NCBI GenBank assembly: GCA_958450365.1
Contig: CAUEEP010000728.1
Location: 2,449,001 to 2,513,000, forward strand
Direction: 5' to 3'
Length of the DNA: 64,000 nt
From: Mesorhabditis belari
Taxonomy: Eukaryota; Nematoda; Chromadorea; Rhabditida; Rhabditidae
A model generated the notes under the pieces. It was not told the origin of the DNA and made no database searches. It was given only the letters and a program-made list of their open reading frames with translations. How positions within the stretch are numbered: position 1 is the first letter of the stretch; the number at the start of each line of letters is the position of its first letter. Shown here piece by piece: positions 1 through 9,500 of this stretch. The position numbers and the translations under genes were made by a program.

Positions 1-85
1 AAAAATGAAATTTAAAAAAAAAATGAAAGATGATCATGGAGGATATCGATGATTTATTAAGAGAGAAATTGAGGATTTATAAAAA

Positions 86-1442
86 CATAACAAAGTGACA
101 CACGAAAAGGAGGGAAATTCTATTTAGATAAAAGGTAAGATAAGATAAAAAGAAAAGGATTCTATTTAGATTAGAAGATAAAAGATTTCCGGCTGACAGT
201 GCGTATGGATAAATGGATTTATGTTTCTCTTCTAGACGATTGATTCTATAATTCAACAAAAAACAGGAATCGACGGTTTCTCGAGTGGCTTTTACATGAT
301 GAACGAATTTAATGTATATCAAATTTGGGACTTGAGAAATCTGATATATATCAAATTTGACACATAACAAATATGATATATATCGAAACTAAAATGCAAT
401 TAGAGGCAAAATCTACCGATTCTCCAGTGAATATCTCATTTTTAATCAATTGGATAGAATGGAAGAGCCACTGTAAACTTGCCTTTACCAATCAACGATC
501 GAATAAAAGCTAGAAAGAATAAAAGTTTTTTTAAAAATCTATACAATCTGATCAACAGTTGGTAGAAGTAAAAAGAGAAAACCGTATTTCTTCGAATAGA
601 AGACCGGGTAAAGAGTATGATCGCGTACTCCTGCGTAGCAGCCCTTTTTAAAATTTCTTTTCTGCATAAAAGCTTTCAATCAAGTGCTATAGGGCTGAAA
701 AATGACTCAAAAATACCACATGAGCTAACAGATTTTTGAGCCATTTTCCAGCTCTATAGCACTTGATTGAAAGCTTTTATGCAGAAAAGAAATTTTAAAA
801 AGGGCTGCTACGCAGGAGTACGCGATCATACTCTTTACCCGGTCTTCTATTCGAAGAAATACGGTAAGAAAAAACGAAAAAGAGAAAACTCATGTTTAAA
901 CCACTAACAACAAGTTTAGAAGTTAGAAATAGACCTTGAGACTTACAATTGTTAGATTTTTATCGTAATCGAATCGTAAAGATCCCGGTTTCGGTTAAGA
1001 GCAGTACTTTTTGGGGGATGGGGAATAGTGGGGTAAACAGACTATAAACCATAACAAAGTGACACACGAAAAGGAGGGAAATTCTATTTTGATTAGAAGA
1101 TAAAAGATTTCCGGCATGACAGTGCGTATGATAAATGGATTTATGTTTCTCTTCTAGACGAGTGATCTTTGGAAGAGCTACTGTAAACTTGCCTTTACCA
1201 ATCAACGATCGAATAAAAGCTAGAAAGAATAAAAGTTTTTTTTAAATCTATACAACCTAATCAACAGTTGGTAGAAGTAAAAAGAGAAAACTCATGTTTA
1301 AACCACTAACAACAAGTTTAGAAGTTAGAAATAGACCTTTAGACTTACAATTGTTAGATTTTTATCGTAATCGGATCGTAAAGATCCCGGTTTCGGTTAA
1401 GAGCAGTACTTTTTGGGGGATGGGGAATAGTGGGGAAACAGA
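86..1442. repeat. Tandem duplication, one copy with a transposon insertion
   Basis: The stretch 86-245 recurs at about 1050-1170, 463-580 recurs at 1170-1290, and 897-1042 recurs at 1297-1442, all in the same order and orientation. The first copy has about 215 extra bases (246-462) and the palindromic element at 581-865. The second copy lacks both. The first copy has TGA where the second has TTA in the short reading frame that starts at ATGTTTAAACC, so the copies have diverged. No firm gene is seen before 1294. Confidence 0.8.
581..865. mobile_element. Palindromic MITE with pogo-like ends
   Basis: The 285-bp segment is an almost perfect inverted repeat. It begins ACCGTATTTCTTCG and ends with the reverse complement, with arms of about 120 bp and a short central loop near 700-735. 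Because the flank is duplicated, the same site without the element is visible at 1285-1290. Its outer 25 bases match the ends of the pogo-like element at 13964-16054 at 21 positions (both read ACCGTA...AATAGAAGACC), so it is probably a non-autonomous partner of that family. No coding capacity is seen. Confidence 0.85.
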
Positions 1443-1509
1443 CTGGGAAGAGGCTATCGACCGCCTGAAAGGAAATCGAGAATTTCGAGAGAAGGAGAGG
1501 ACCCTGTAG
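1294..1509 (+). CDS. Unrecognised short coding segment (possible first exons)
   Basis: This open frame of 71 codons starts at ATGTTTAAACC. It contains the protein-like stretches RPLDLQLLDFYRNRI and DWEEAIDRLKGNREFREKE, charged and probably helical. A splice donor (ATC|GTAAAG at 1378) and acceptor (AACAG before 1440) would allow these to be separate exons. The paralogous first copy at 894 is broken by TGA at the 16th codon. I do not recognise the family. It may be the 5' part of a gene whose last exon is at 1966-2068, or a gene fragment carried by the duplication. Confidence 0.3.
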   Translation: MFKPLTTSLEVRNRPLDLQLLDFYRNRIVKIPVSVKSSTFWGMGNSGETDWEEAIDRLKGNREFREKERTL

Positions 1510-1965
1510 AAGTCTTTTCCATCTTTTCCATCTTTTCCATCTTTTCCATAGATCTCATCTTTCTCTTTTCTCTTCTTTCTTTCCAACTTTTGTCTCTTTT
1601 TCGATTTGTTTGTGTTTATGGTCAAATAGTTCTTTCATTTTGTTTCCCCCCAGAAGAACGTTTGTGTGTGGATCACGATTAGTATTGTGTGGAGAGAATC
1701 AAAAATTATCGATAAACAATTGACATCATACTAAGGTTTACATGTCTTACATGTAGACATGTATGATGTACTTACATGTATGATGTACTTACATGTATGA
1801 TGTCAATTGTTACATTTCTTACATGTCTGCTGGAAACAACCCTGAAACTTGAAAGGATGTGTTTCAGGAATCTCAAAGAAATTAGATTGTTTATAAAATT
1901 TCAATACAGAACAAGTAGACTACTAGTTCGGCTTTTGGAAATTAGCGGGGACTTTTGAACTTCAG

Positions 1966-2068
1966 AGACTTTGAAGTCAATCAGACGCAAGATGTCGAAC
2001 TGCCCACGAATCTCACCGAGTTCCCAGCTACTCCTAATCCACTTGTCATGGCTTGTGATATTTTCTAA
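1966..2068 (+). CDS. Possible terminal exon of an unrecognised gene
   Basis: After a good acceptor (TTCAG) there is an open frame ending in TAA that reads like coding sequence, with acidic and proline-rich composition (DFEVNQTQDVELP, then TEFPATPNPLVMACDIF). It could be the last exon of the gene starting near 1294, but I could not connect the phases through 1510-1965, which holds (CTTTTCCAT)n and TACATGTATGATG repeats. Function unknown. Confidence 0.25.
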
Positions 2069-2248
2069 CTTGTTCTAACTAGAGAAAGACACCAGATAAA
2101 GGTGACCTTTTAATACGAGAGCCATGGGGCTTTAAAGAATCGGCTGATTCTGAATATGCTTTTACCTTTTCTAAAGGAGCTCTGGCATCAAAGTTTAGGC
2201 CGATTTTCGAAATCTTTATAAGCTTTTTCTTTCTTCCTTAAAAAGAGA

Positions 2249-2312
2249 GCTAGTGGCGCAGTGGATCGTGTGCTCGCCTCCAGAATTTTTTTTGCCCGGA
2301 TTCGAGTTCACT
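2249..2312 (+). other. tRNA-like element (Pol III A and B boxes)
   Basis: The sequence has an A-box-like TGGCGCAGTGG and a B-box-like GGATTCGAGTTC about 35 bases later, followed by a T-rich run. It does not fold into a complete cloverleaf by eye, so it looks like a tRNA-derived repeat or a decayed tRNA gene. It is one of several such elements in the window. Confidence 0.45.
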
Positions 2313-3035
2313 CTTTTTTTCTTTATTCTTTTTGATTTGATGATTGGATGATTCAAAAATTTTGAATCGAATTCCATTATTTTGTGGAATTCAATTCAAT
2401 TCCATTACGGTAATTTTACTCAAATAGGTGCATTTTCGAAAAAGCATTACTCAAGAGAAATACACTCTATTTGGATTCTTCTAATTATTCTAATTTCTAA
2501 TTTCAAACTAAGTTCTAAGCTTCAGAAACGTTAGGAAACCATTTTCAGACCGAACCAACGATGGCGAAAAGAGTCAACGACCCGGCAAACGATTCGACAA
2601 TAAGCATATGATTTTTTTTAAACGTTAAAAACCTAGAAATAAATGTAAAATGGTCAAAAAGTTCCCTCTAAATTGCAAGAGTCACTAGCTCTTTACAGAA
2701 TCAAATTCATAATAGAATTTCTAACCATCCGTTTTACTGTAACTCGTTATTCGTGAAAAACAAAGCTTTTGATCGTTTGTCCGAAAAGTTTTCTAGCCAA
2801 AATTCTCTTAAGATAGACAATTTATTGTGCCCTTCAATAAACTTTCCAAAAAAAACTTCTCAAGTCTCATGGAAAGTTTTTGAAAATCACTGAGAACAGT
2901 TGTTCCTTTTGCCTTTTTTTTTCTAAATCTAATGTGAATCAGCTGTGGATTTATCGAGGCTTTCAGTTGAAATCTTTCCCCAATCCAATCCACAAACATA
3001 AAATTTCGAAACCGATTCTTAAAAGCGATTCATTT
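2313..3035. other. Intergenic, no gene seen
   Basis: AT-rich sequence with microsatellite-like AATTC/AATTCAATTC runs near 2370-2410. One acceptor-like TTTTCAG near 2548 is followed by a short open frame, but nothing supports a gene. It probably holds the promoter of the lectin-CUB gene. Confidence 0.5.
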
Positions 3036-6000
3036 ATGTTATTCATTTTCTTGTTCACTTTCTTTTCAATATTTTTAATCGTTCAGGGTTCAGGTGGGGG
3101 TTTTCATTTTGTAAACATTTTGATGAAGTGATTTTGATGAAGTGATTTTGATCAGGTGATTTTGATGAAGAAAGAAATGAAGTCGTAAAGGCGTAATGTA
3201 AAGGATTTTGTAAAGAATTTAAGCAATCCAGTTGATTGTTTTTTTTGGCTAAAATCTTACGATTATTTAGCTGAAATTTGTATAATATTTCAGAGTTCTC
3301 GTCAAAATGCCCTGAGAGATGGGATTTCTATCCGGATCTTCATTTGTGCCTTGTCGTTCCACACAAACCACGAACATGGATCGATGCAAAAGAGTTGAGA
3401 AATCGATAACTATAATTGAAGTTTTGAGTTTGATAATATTAAGATTAATAGCTACTTTAGAGTATCTACAAATTGATAAGCTGCTTAGCTTAATGGCTAC
3501 TTTAGAGTATCTACAAATTGATAAGCTGCTTAGCTTAATAACTACTTTAGAGTATCTACACATTGATAAGCTGCTTAGCTTAATGGCGACTTTAGAGTAT
3601 ATACATATTGATAAGTTGCTTAGCTTAATGGCTACTTTAGAGTATCTACAAATTGATAAGCTGCTTAACTAAAAATAAGCTGCTTTTAGCTATTGTGCGA
3701 GCAACTCCGCTGAATTGGCCACCGTTCGAAACGAGGATGAATTTCGAATTATTACGGGTAAACAATAGAAAAATAGACTTAAACAAGAAAGCAATAAACA
3801 AGAAGAAAAGTGAAATCATTTAACATTTCACATTACAGACTTGGTCGAACGCGAAAACCCGCAATTCCTCACGTGGACTGCGCTGAGGAAAAATGAGAAT
3901 GAGACAGATTTCTCATGGATTGATGGAACGGTGGTGAATGAAAGTTATTGGTTGACAGGTTTAAGAATTACGTGAATGATCTTAAATAGGGAAACAGGCC
4001 GAATCCGATCTCCGAATCATGATTGTGGAGCGATAAATTCGGACAACAAATTGAAGGGTTTAGCGACATTGGATTGCGACAATGTGCAGTTCTTCATTTG
4101 TCAAAAAGAGGCCTATGGGTGAGTGCAAATTCTAGTGAAAAGGGTTAATAATATTGTTTTTAAAAATTCATATTATATGCAAATTGATTCTCGATCCTTT
4201 TTCGAGTGTAGATTTGACTACAAAATACAAAATAGAGGTCAGAATACAAAAACGGATTACGATAGAAAACAAAGATCACCAATGATCAATTCTCAAGATG
4301 AAACCCTTTTTATTTCCTTTGTTTTCTCTGGGAAAAAGTTACCAGATAGCTCAGTGGTTAGAGCATCTGCTTGGAAGCAAAAAGAAGGGTGGAGGTCGAG
4401 GGTTCATTCCCCTATCCGGAAATTTTTGCCTTACCATTTACTACTTTACTTTATTTTCCTTGACTGACTTTCTTTACTTTCCTTGACTGACTTTACTTGA
4501 CTTTCTTTGGCACTTCTTACTCTACTTTCTTTATCATTCCCTACTCGACTTTCTTTACCATTTCTTACTTTACTTTCTTTATCATTCCTTACAGTAATCC
4601 ACCCGAAATCCTTGTTGGTCCAAACGGGACGATCACCTCACCTCGCTGGCCTCAAACCTATCCAAGCAATCTGGAGCACTATCAAATTATTCAGGTCAGA
4701 GTATTCAGTACATTAAATTTACAATTGTTCTAAAAATTTTAAAGCTTATTTTTGAATATAAAGTTTAGTTGAATGAAGCCGAGAAAATCAAATTGACAAT
4801 CGAAGAGTTCGAGACCGAGTCACAGCTTGACATTTTGACGTTACACGATGGGAAAAGTTCGCAGAGTATGAAATTGTTGAGGTAAGGAATTGGGAAGTTT
4901 TTTTTTGTCATTGATTAAAATGTTAGACTTTCGGGTAAACGACCAGAGCAGCGAACGCTCACGTCGAAGAATATGATGCTGTTGCACTTCTCGACGAATC
5001 GAAACACCGAAATGAGCGGCTATCGTTTGAGTTATGAGGCTTGGTTGGGAAATTTCAGAAAATTTCAGAAAATTTCAGAAAAATTATGGAAATAACAAAT
5101 AGAAATTATTTGTTTAAAAGAGTTTTAAGTTTCTAATGGTCGTTAAGGATCCCGCCGAGTGAAATCATTGTTGAAAGCCGTGAGAGTTTCTCTCGTTTAA
5201 GCAGTGCCAACTATCCGAATGGGTACAATTTCACGAGACAAAGGTTTCATTTGTTTATTTTGATTTGTTCAGCTAAGCTTATACTTTTCAGATATTCAAT
5301 TGAATGTCCAAATGATCGAGCGGTGAGTTTACAGATTCTTGACGTCAATCTCCAAGAGAATGACGGGATTTTTCTTTTTCCCGTCATTAATGGAAGTCCA
5401 AAGATTCGAAATCGGTGAGAAATTCGCAATTTCAGCAATTTCAGCAAAAGACTTTGGGTTTACGATAGCTTTTTCTTCGATAGCTATCTGAAAATTGAGG
5501 CTTTCTGTATTGCTAAAGGATTTAAAAGGGATTCAGGCTTCACTGAATCCTCTGTATCTTAATCTGACCGAATCTGACTGAATCTGACGACCATTTCTGG
5601 TTGCTGCAAATCTTGCTTTTGGGTGCTCGTCTTTGCGGCTTTGAAAATCCACAAAAAAACAATTCTTTTTCAAGACCTTGAGTTTACGATAGCTTTTTTT
5701 TTTTTTTTTTTTTTTTAAATACCGACTGGGGCTACCAGTGGTGAATTTATCGCATACACGAAATATATCAATCACAATACAACGACACACACAATACTAG
5801 GCTATATCTTAACTTAACCCACGTCATGACAGACGGCTCCCTAACCCTAAGCTCAATGGGGAACTAAATAGCTTTTTTGGTGGTGAAGGGAAGATGACGA
5901 TGAAGGAGTGGCTTTTTCTTTAGTAAAGCTTTTTAAAAGATTTCAATCAAGAAATCAAGATCTGAAAAGATTTCAATCAAAGAAAGGCATTTTTTTTCAG

Positions 6001-6457
6001 AATCTCCGGTCTAGCGGCGAATTTACCACGCGTTTTGAACTATCAAATGTCAAAAGTCATTTTGAGGTGGGATTTAGCATTTGAAATCTATTCAGATCAA
6101 AACATTTTATCAATTTTTATCAATTTTTATCAAATTTCATCAAATTTTATCAATTTTCATTATCTATAAAGTTATTGTAAATAACAAATAGAAATTATTT
6201 GTTTAAGAGAGTTTTAAGTTTCTAAAGTCGCTAAGGATCCCACCGAGTGATATCATTGTTGAAAGTTGTTGTTGTTGTTTTGTTATTGTTATTGTTTTGT
6301 TATTGTTGTTGAAATCATTGTTGAAAGCCGTAAGACTTTCTCTCGTTTAAGCAGTGATTTTTCTAGATTTGATGGTTTCAATTGTGGTCCAACGAATAGC
6401 GGATGGCTTTTGTTACATCGATGCGAGCAAAAAGAAATCGAGATACCGAGGGGATGA
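3036..6457 (+). CDS. Secreted C-type lectin with two CUB domains
   Basis: Twelve exons: 3036-3087 (a donor at 3094 is also possible), 3294-3393, 3690-3757, 3839-3971, 3990-4118, 4595-4694, 4769-4881, 4927-5043, 5148-5243, 5292-5414, 6001-6066 and 6367-6457, about 395 residues with all phases closing. A hydrophobic signal peptide (MLFIFLFTFFSIFLIV) leads into a C-type lectin fold (CPERWDFYPDLHLC, then ASNSAELATVRNEDEF, WIDGTVV, NHDCGAIN, CDNVQFFICQ). A first CUB domain follows (TITSPRWPQTYPSN to SGYRLSYE), then a second, less typical one (SSANYPNGYNF to GWLLLHRCEQ). Such clec/CUB proteins are usually secreted and carbohydrate-binding, often in gut or immunity. AATAAA lies 32 bp after the stop. 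The donor of exon 4 is fixed by phase rather than strength. Intron 2 holds a 45-bp repeat and intron 11 a broken exon copy. Confidence 0.88.
3451..3669. repeat. 45-bp tandem repeat, about 5 copies
   Basis: Five near-identical 45-bp units (GCTACTTTAGAGTATC... ending GCTTAATG) fill most of intron 2 of the lectin-CUB gene. The unit length is divisible by three and the frame stays open, but it is not needed for the lectin fold, and the flanking splice sites exclude it. Confidence 0.9.
4342..4419 (+). tRNA. tRNA-like sequence (Ser GGA-like), probably pseudogene
   Basis: An acceptor-like CCAGATA pairs with TATCCGG except for one mismatch. The D arm GCTC-AGTGGTTA-GAGC is perfect and serves as the A box. 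A loop TTGGAAG would give anticodon GGA, and a B box (GGGTTCATTCC) follows. The anticodon stem pairs badly and the T stem is imperfect, so it is more likely a tRNA-derived element than a working gene. It lies in intron 5 of the lectin-CUB gene. Confidence 0.45.
5477..5693. repeat. Dispersed repeat shared with SWEET intron 6
   Basis: This part of lectin-CUB intron 10 matches 6641-6840 in the same orientation, beginning GCTATCTG and running through ATTGAGGCTTTCTGTATT and the TCTGACTGAATCTGACG motif. In the second copy the first bases are the splice acceptor and first codon of SWEET exon 7 (minus strand). The simplest reading is that the neighbouring gene's intron edge was copied here. Confidence 0.8.
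5694..5878 (-). mobile_element. Poly-A-tailed retroposon insertion (antisense)
   Basis: A T run of 20 or more opens a unique stretch of about 150 bp, and the sequence ATAGCTTTTTT is present on both sides (5689-5699 and 5868-5878). On the minus strand this is a sequence ending in poly(A) between a target duplication, the signature of LINE-dependent retroposition. The inserted sequence is not recognised; it could be a SINE or a 5'-truncated LINE tail. Confidence 0.55.
6178..6353 (+). pseudogene. Broken copy of lectin-CUB exon 9
   Basis: The segment repeats 5089-5210: the intron end (AAATAACAAATAGAAATT), the acceptor and the start of exon 9 (GGATCCCACCGAGTG). It is then expanded by GTTGTTGTT/GTTATTG runs and resumes at AAATCATTGTTGAAAGC. 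The CUB frame meets an in-frame stop, and the copy lies within the last intron, so it is presumably spliced out. Confidence 0.75.
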
Positions 6458-6522
6458 AATTTTTCAAAAAAAAAATTGAACTTTTACAATAAAATTTCAA
6501 TATTTATTTCAAAGCGATTTTC

Positions 6523-9500
6523 TTATTCTTTTTTCTTCTGCTGAGGTCCAGTGCCGATGATTGGAACTCGCCATGTCAATGGTGGATAGATAAAATAGAG
6601 AATGATCGGAATGGTGTTCACGATGATGCCGGCCACGTTGGCTATCTGTAAATTGAGGCTTTCTGTATTGCTAAAGGATTTAAAAGGGATTCAGGCTTGA
6701 CTGAATCCACTGTATCTTAATCTGACTGAATCTGACGACCATTTCTGGTTGTTGCAAATTGTTTTTGCCAATGCAAATCTCGGTTTTGGGTGCTCGTCTT
6801 TGCGGCTTTGAAAATCGACAAAAACAATTCTTTTTCAATGTTTTCTTTTCATAGAAAAGAATTCTTTAACAAATTTGTTGCTAAACACTTAAAGAATCGA
6901 TTTAAAAAAAGTAATTTCTCTACAAAATGGCTTTTAAAAGAAAGCTTTTCTCTACTCATTTTTCTCTAATTTTCAAATATTGTTTTAAAGAGCTGAACTG
7001 AACGAATCGTTTTTAAATTTTACAAAATTACGTAATCAAATAAGCTCTATCTTTTTTTCTTTAACACTAAAATATGTTTGTGTTAAAGAAATTGTCGAAA
7101 CTGTGACTTAGACTTATATCGACTACAGTGCGGTGAAAAACCATACGCCACCCCCTAAATTTCAATTTTCTGCGGCTCCCGTGCCAGTGACAAAAAAAAA
7201 CTGAAAACGTAGTTAGATTCAGGACCAAAAATGACCCTTAAACCCCAAAAATCGTCGACATAGCATGAATAGGGAGAATGTAACAGCCAAAAAACGAAAA
7301 TTCACCCGGTGCAAAACCATACGCCATCCCCCAAATTTTGGTGTCGTTGTTACATTTTTGTTCAATTTTTATGATAACAAGGTTTATTTATAACAATAAC
7401 AGTGAGGTACTGGCTTCATCACCTGACGTGTGAGCTGTGGAAAAGAGTTGATGGTTCTCAGAACAGTCCGACTGTTAGTTTGCGACTTTGAAAATCCACA
7501 AAAACAACGATTTTCAAGAATTTCCAAAAGCCATTTTGTAGAGAAACAATTAAGCTTTTTAATAGTTTAAATAGAAAATTTTGTTAGTTGAGGTATTATT
7601 TTTAAAAAACGTTTTGAAAAAAAAAAATTCTAAAGACTTTTTGCAATTTAACGAGTCACATTTGAGAAAGGTTCTTTCATTTCTTAAATTTTCATAAATC
7701 TAACTATAAAATGCTCACCGCAATGAACTGATTTCCGGCCCAGATACCAAAAATCAACCATTGAAGGGTGAGAAGCCAGATGGCGAACTGCAGGATGGCT
7801 GGCATGTATTCGGTGTGTTTGAAAGATATAGCTCGCTTCTTTAAAAAGACGACTTTTTAAGGGGAAAATAATCCTTTACCGCATATAATCTAGTCTATTA
7901 AATAGCCTATTAAATAGTCTATTAAATAGTCTATTAAATAGTTTATTAAATAGTTTATTAAATAGTCTATTAAATAGTCTATTAAAGTCTATTAAATAGT
8001 CTATTAAATCGCTATTAAAGTCTATTAAATAGTTTATTAAATAGTCTATTAAATAGCCTATTAAATAGTCTATTAAATAGTTTATTAAATAGCCTATTAA
8101 ATAGTCTATTAAATAGTTTATTAAATAGTTTATTAAATAGTTTATTAAATATTAGGTTGGCAACTTAATAATGACGCGTCACTACTTAACATGTTTTTTG
8201 TAATTTCAAGCGCCGTTTCTTCCCTCTTTTTTGCATATATACAAAGTAAAAGATGTCTACATAAATAACATTTAGTGCTCCAAATTTCATCATTTGCTTT
8301 TTGGCAAAAAAAGGAGGACAAAAAATTCCGCATTGTTCTACGATTGTTCTACGATTTTAAACAAGGAAAATCACCAGCTGAATCTCATCGCACGATCATC
8401 ACTGTTTTTCGAGAGGAAAGTATACACATTCGTCAATGTCAACGATGGTTTCAAAGATTCCAAGGCGGCGATGAAAGCCTCGTAGACGAGCCACACCAAG
8501 GACTTCCTCCAGAAGTGGTCGACGATGACTTGCTCGCCTTAATTGAAGATTGCCCAACACTCACCGTTCGTGAGTTGGCAGAAATATTTGAAGTATCCCA
8601 TATGACAATCAAAAACTATTTACACAAACTTGGGAAAAGAATCGAGTTGGAAAATGGGCTCCTCACGAGCTGACCCAGAGCAACAAAATGTCGCCTCAAT
8701 TTTGCTACAAAAATACAAATCAAACGACTTTTTCACAGGGTTTTGACTTCTGACGAAACGTGGATCAACTACGAGAACGTTAAACGCAAAAATCGATGGC
8801 TATCTGCTGGGCAGACCCCTCAAACCACTCCCAAACCTGATGTCCATGGGAAGAAGATAATGCTCTGTTGCTGGTGGAACCTCAAGGGATTGGTACATTA
8901 TGAAGTGCTGAAACCTGGCCAAACCGTCGATGCTGATCTTTATTCGAAGCAATTAATGAGAGTTAACGAGTCTCTGAAGAAATTGGGGCTCAAACCGGAG
9001 AGAGTCAGATTTTTACACGACAACGCAAAACCTCACACTGCAAAGATCACTTATAAGAAAATCGAGGAACTTGGCTGGAAAGTTTTGCCCCACGCGTCTT
9101 ATTCACCTGATCTGGCTCCTTCAGATTACTTTTTGTTTCGGTCGGTGAAGCACTTTTTGGAGGGAGAAAAGTTCGATGATCATGCTCAGGTCATAAAAGC
9201 AGTGAATGACTACTTCGCCTCAAAAACTCCCAAGTTCTTCGAGGATGGGATCCGGGATTTGCGCAGAAGATGGGAAGGAGTCATAGATACTAATGGAGAA
9301 TACCTTTCGAATTGAAAGCTCTTCTTTTGTGTTTTTTTGAAATAAATGATTTGTTACATAAACGCGTCATTATTAAGTTGCCAACCTAATAGTTTATTAA
9401 ATAGCCCATTAAATAGCCCATTAAATAGCCTATTAAATAGTCTATTAAATAGTCTATTAAAGTCTATTAAATAGTTTATTAAATAGTCTATTAAATAGTC

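Noticed and set aside
3451..3672. Open frame through the 45-bp repeat as a repeat protein
   Set aside because: The lectin domain joins exactly across it (phase 2 donor at 3393 to acceptor at 3690), and the repeat encodes a non-globular leucine-rich string without support.
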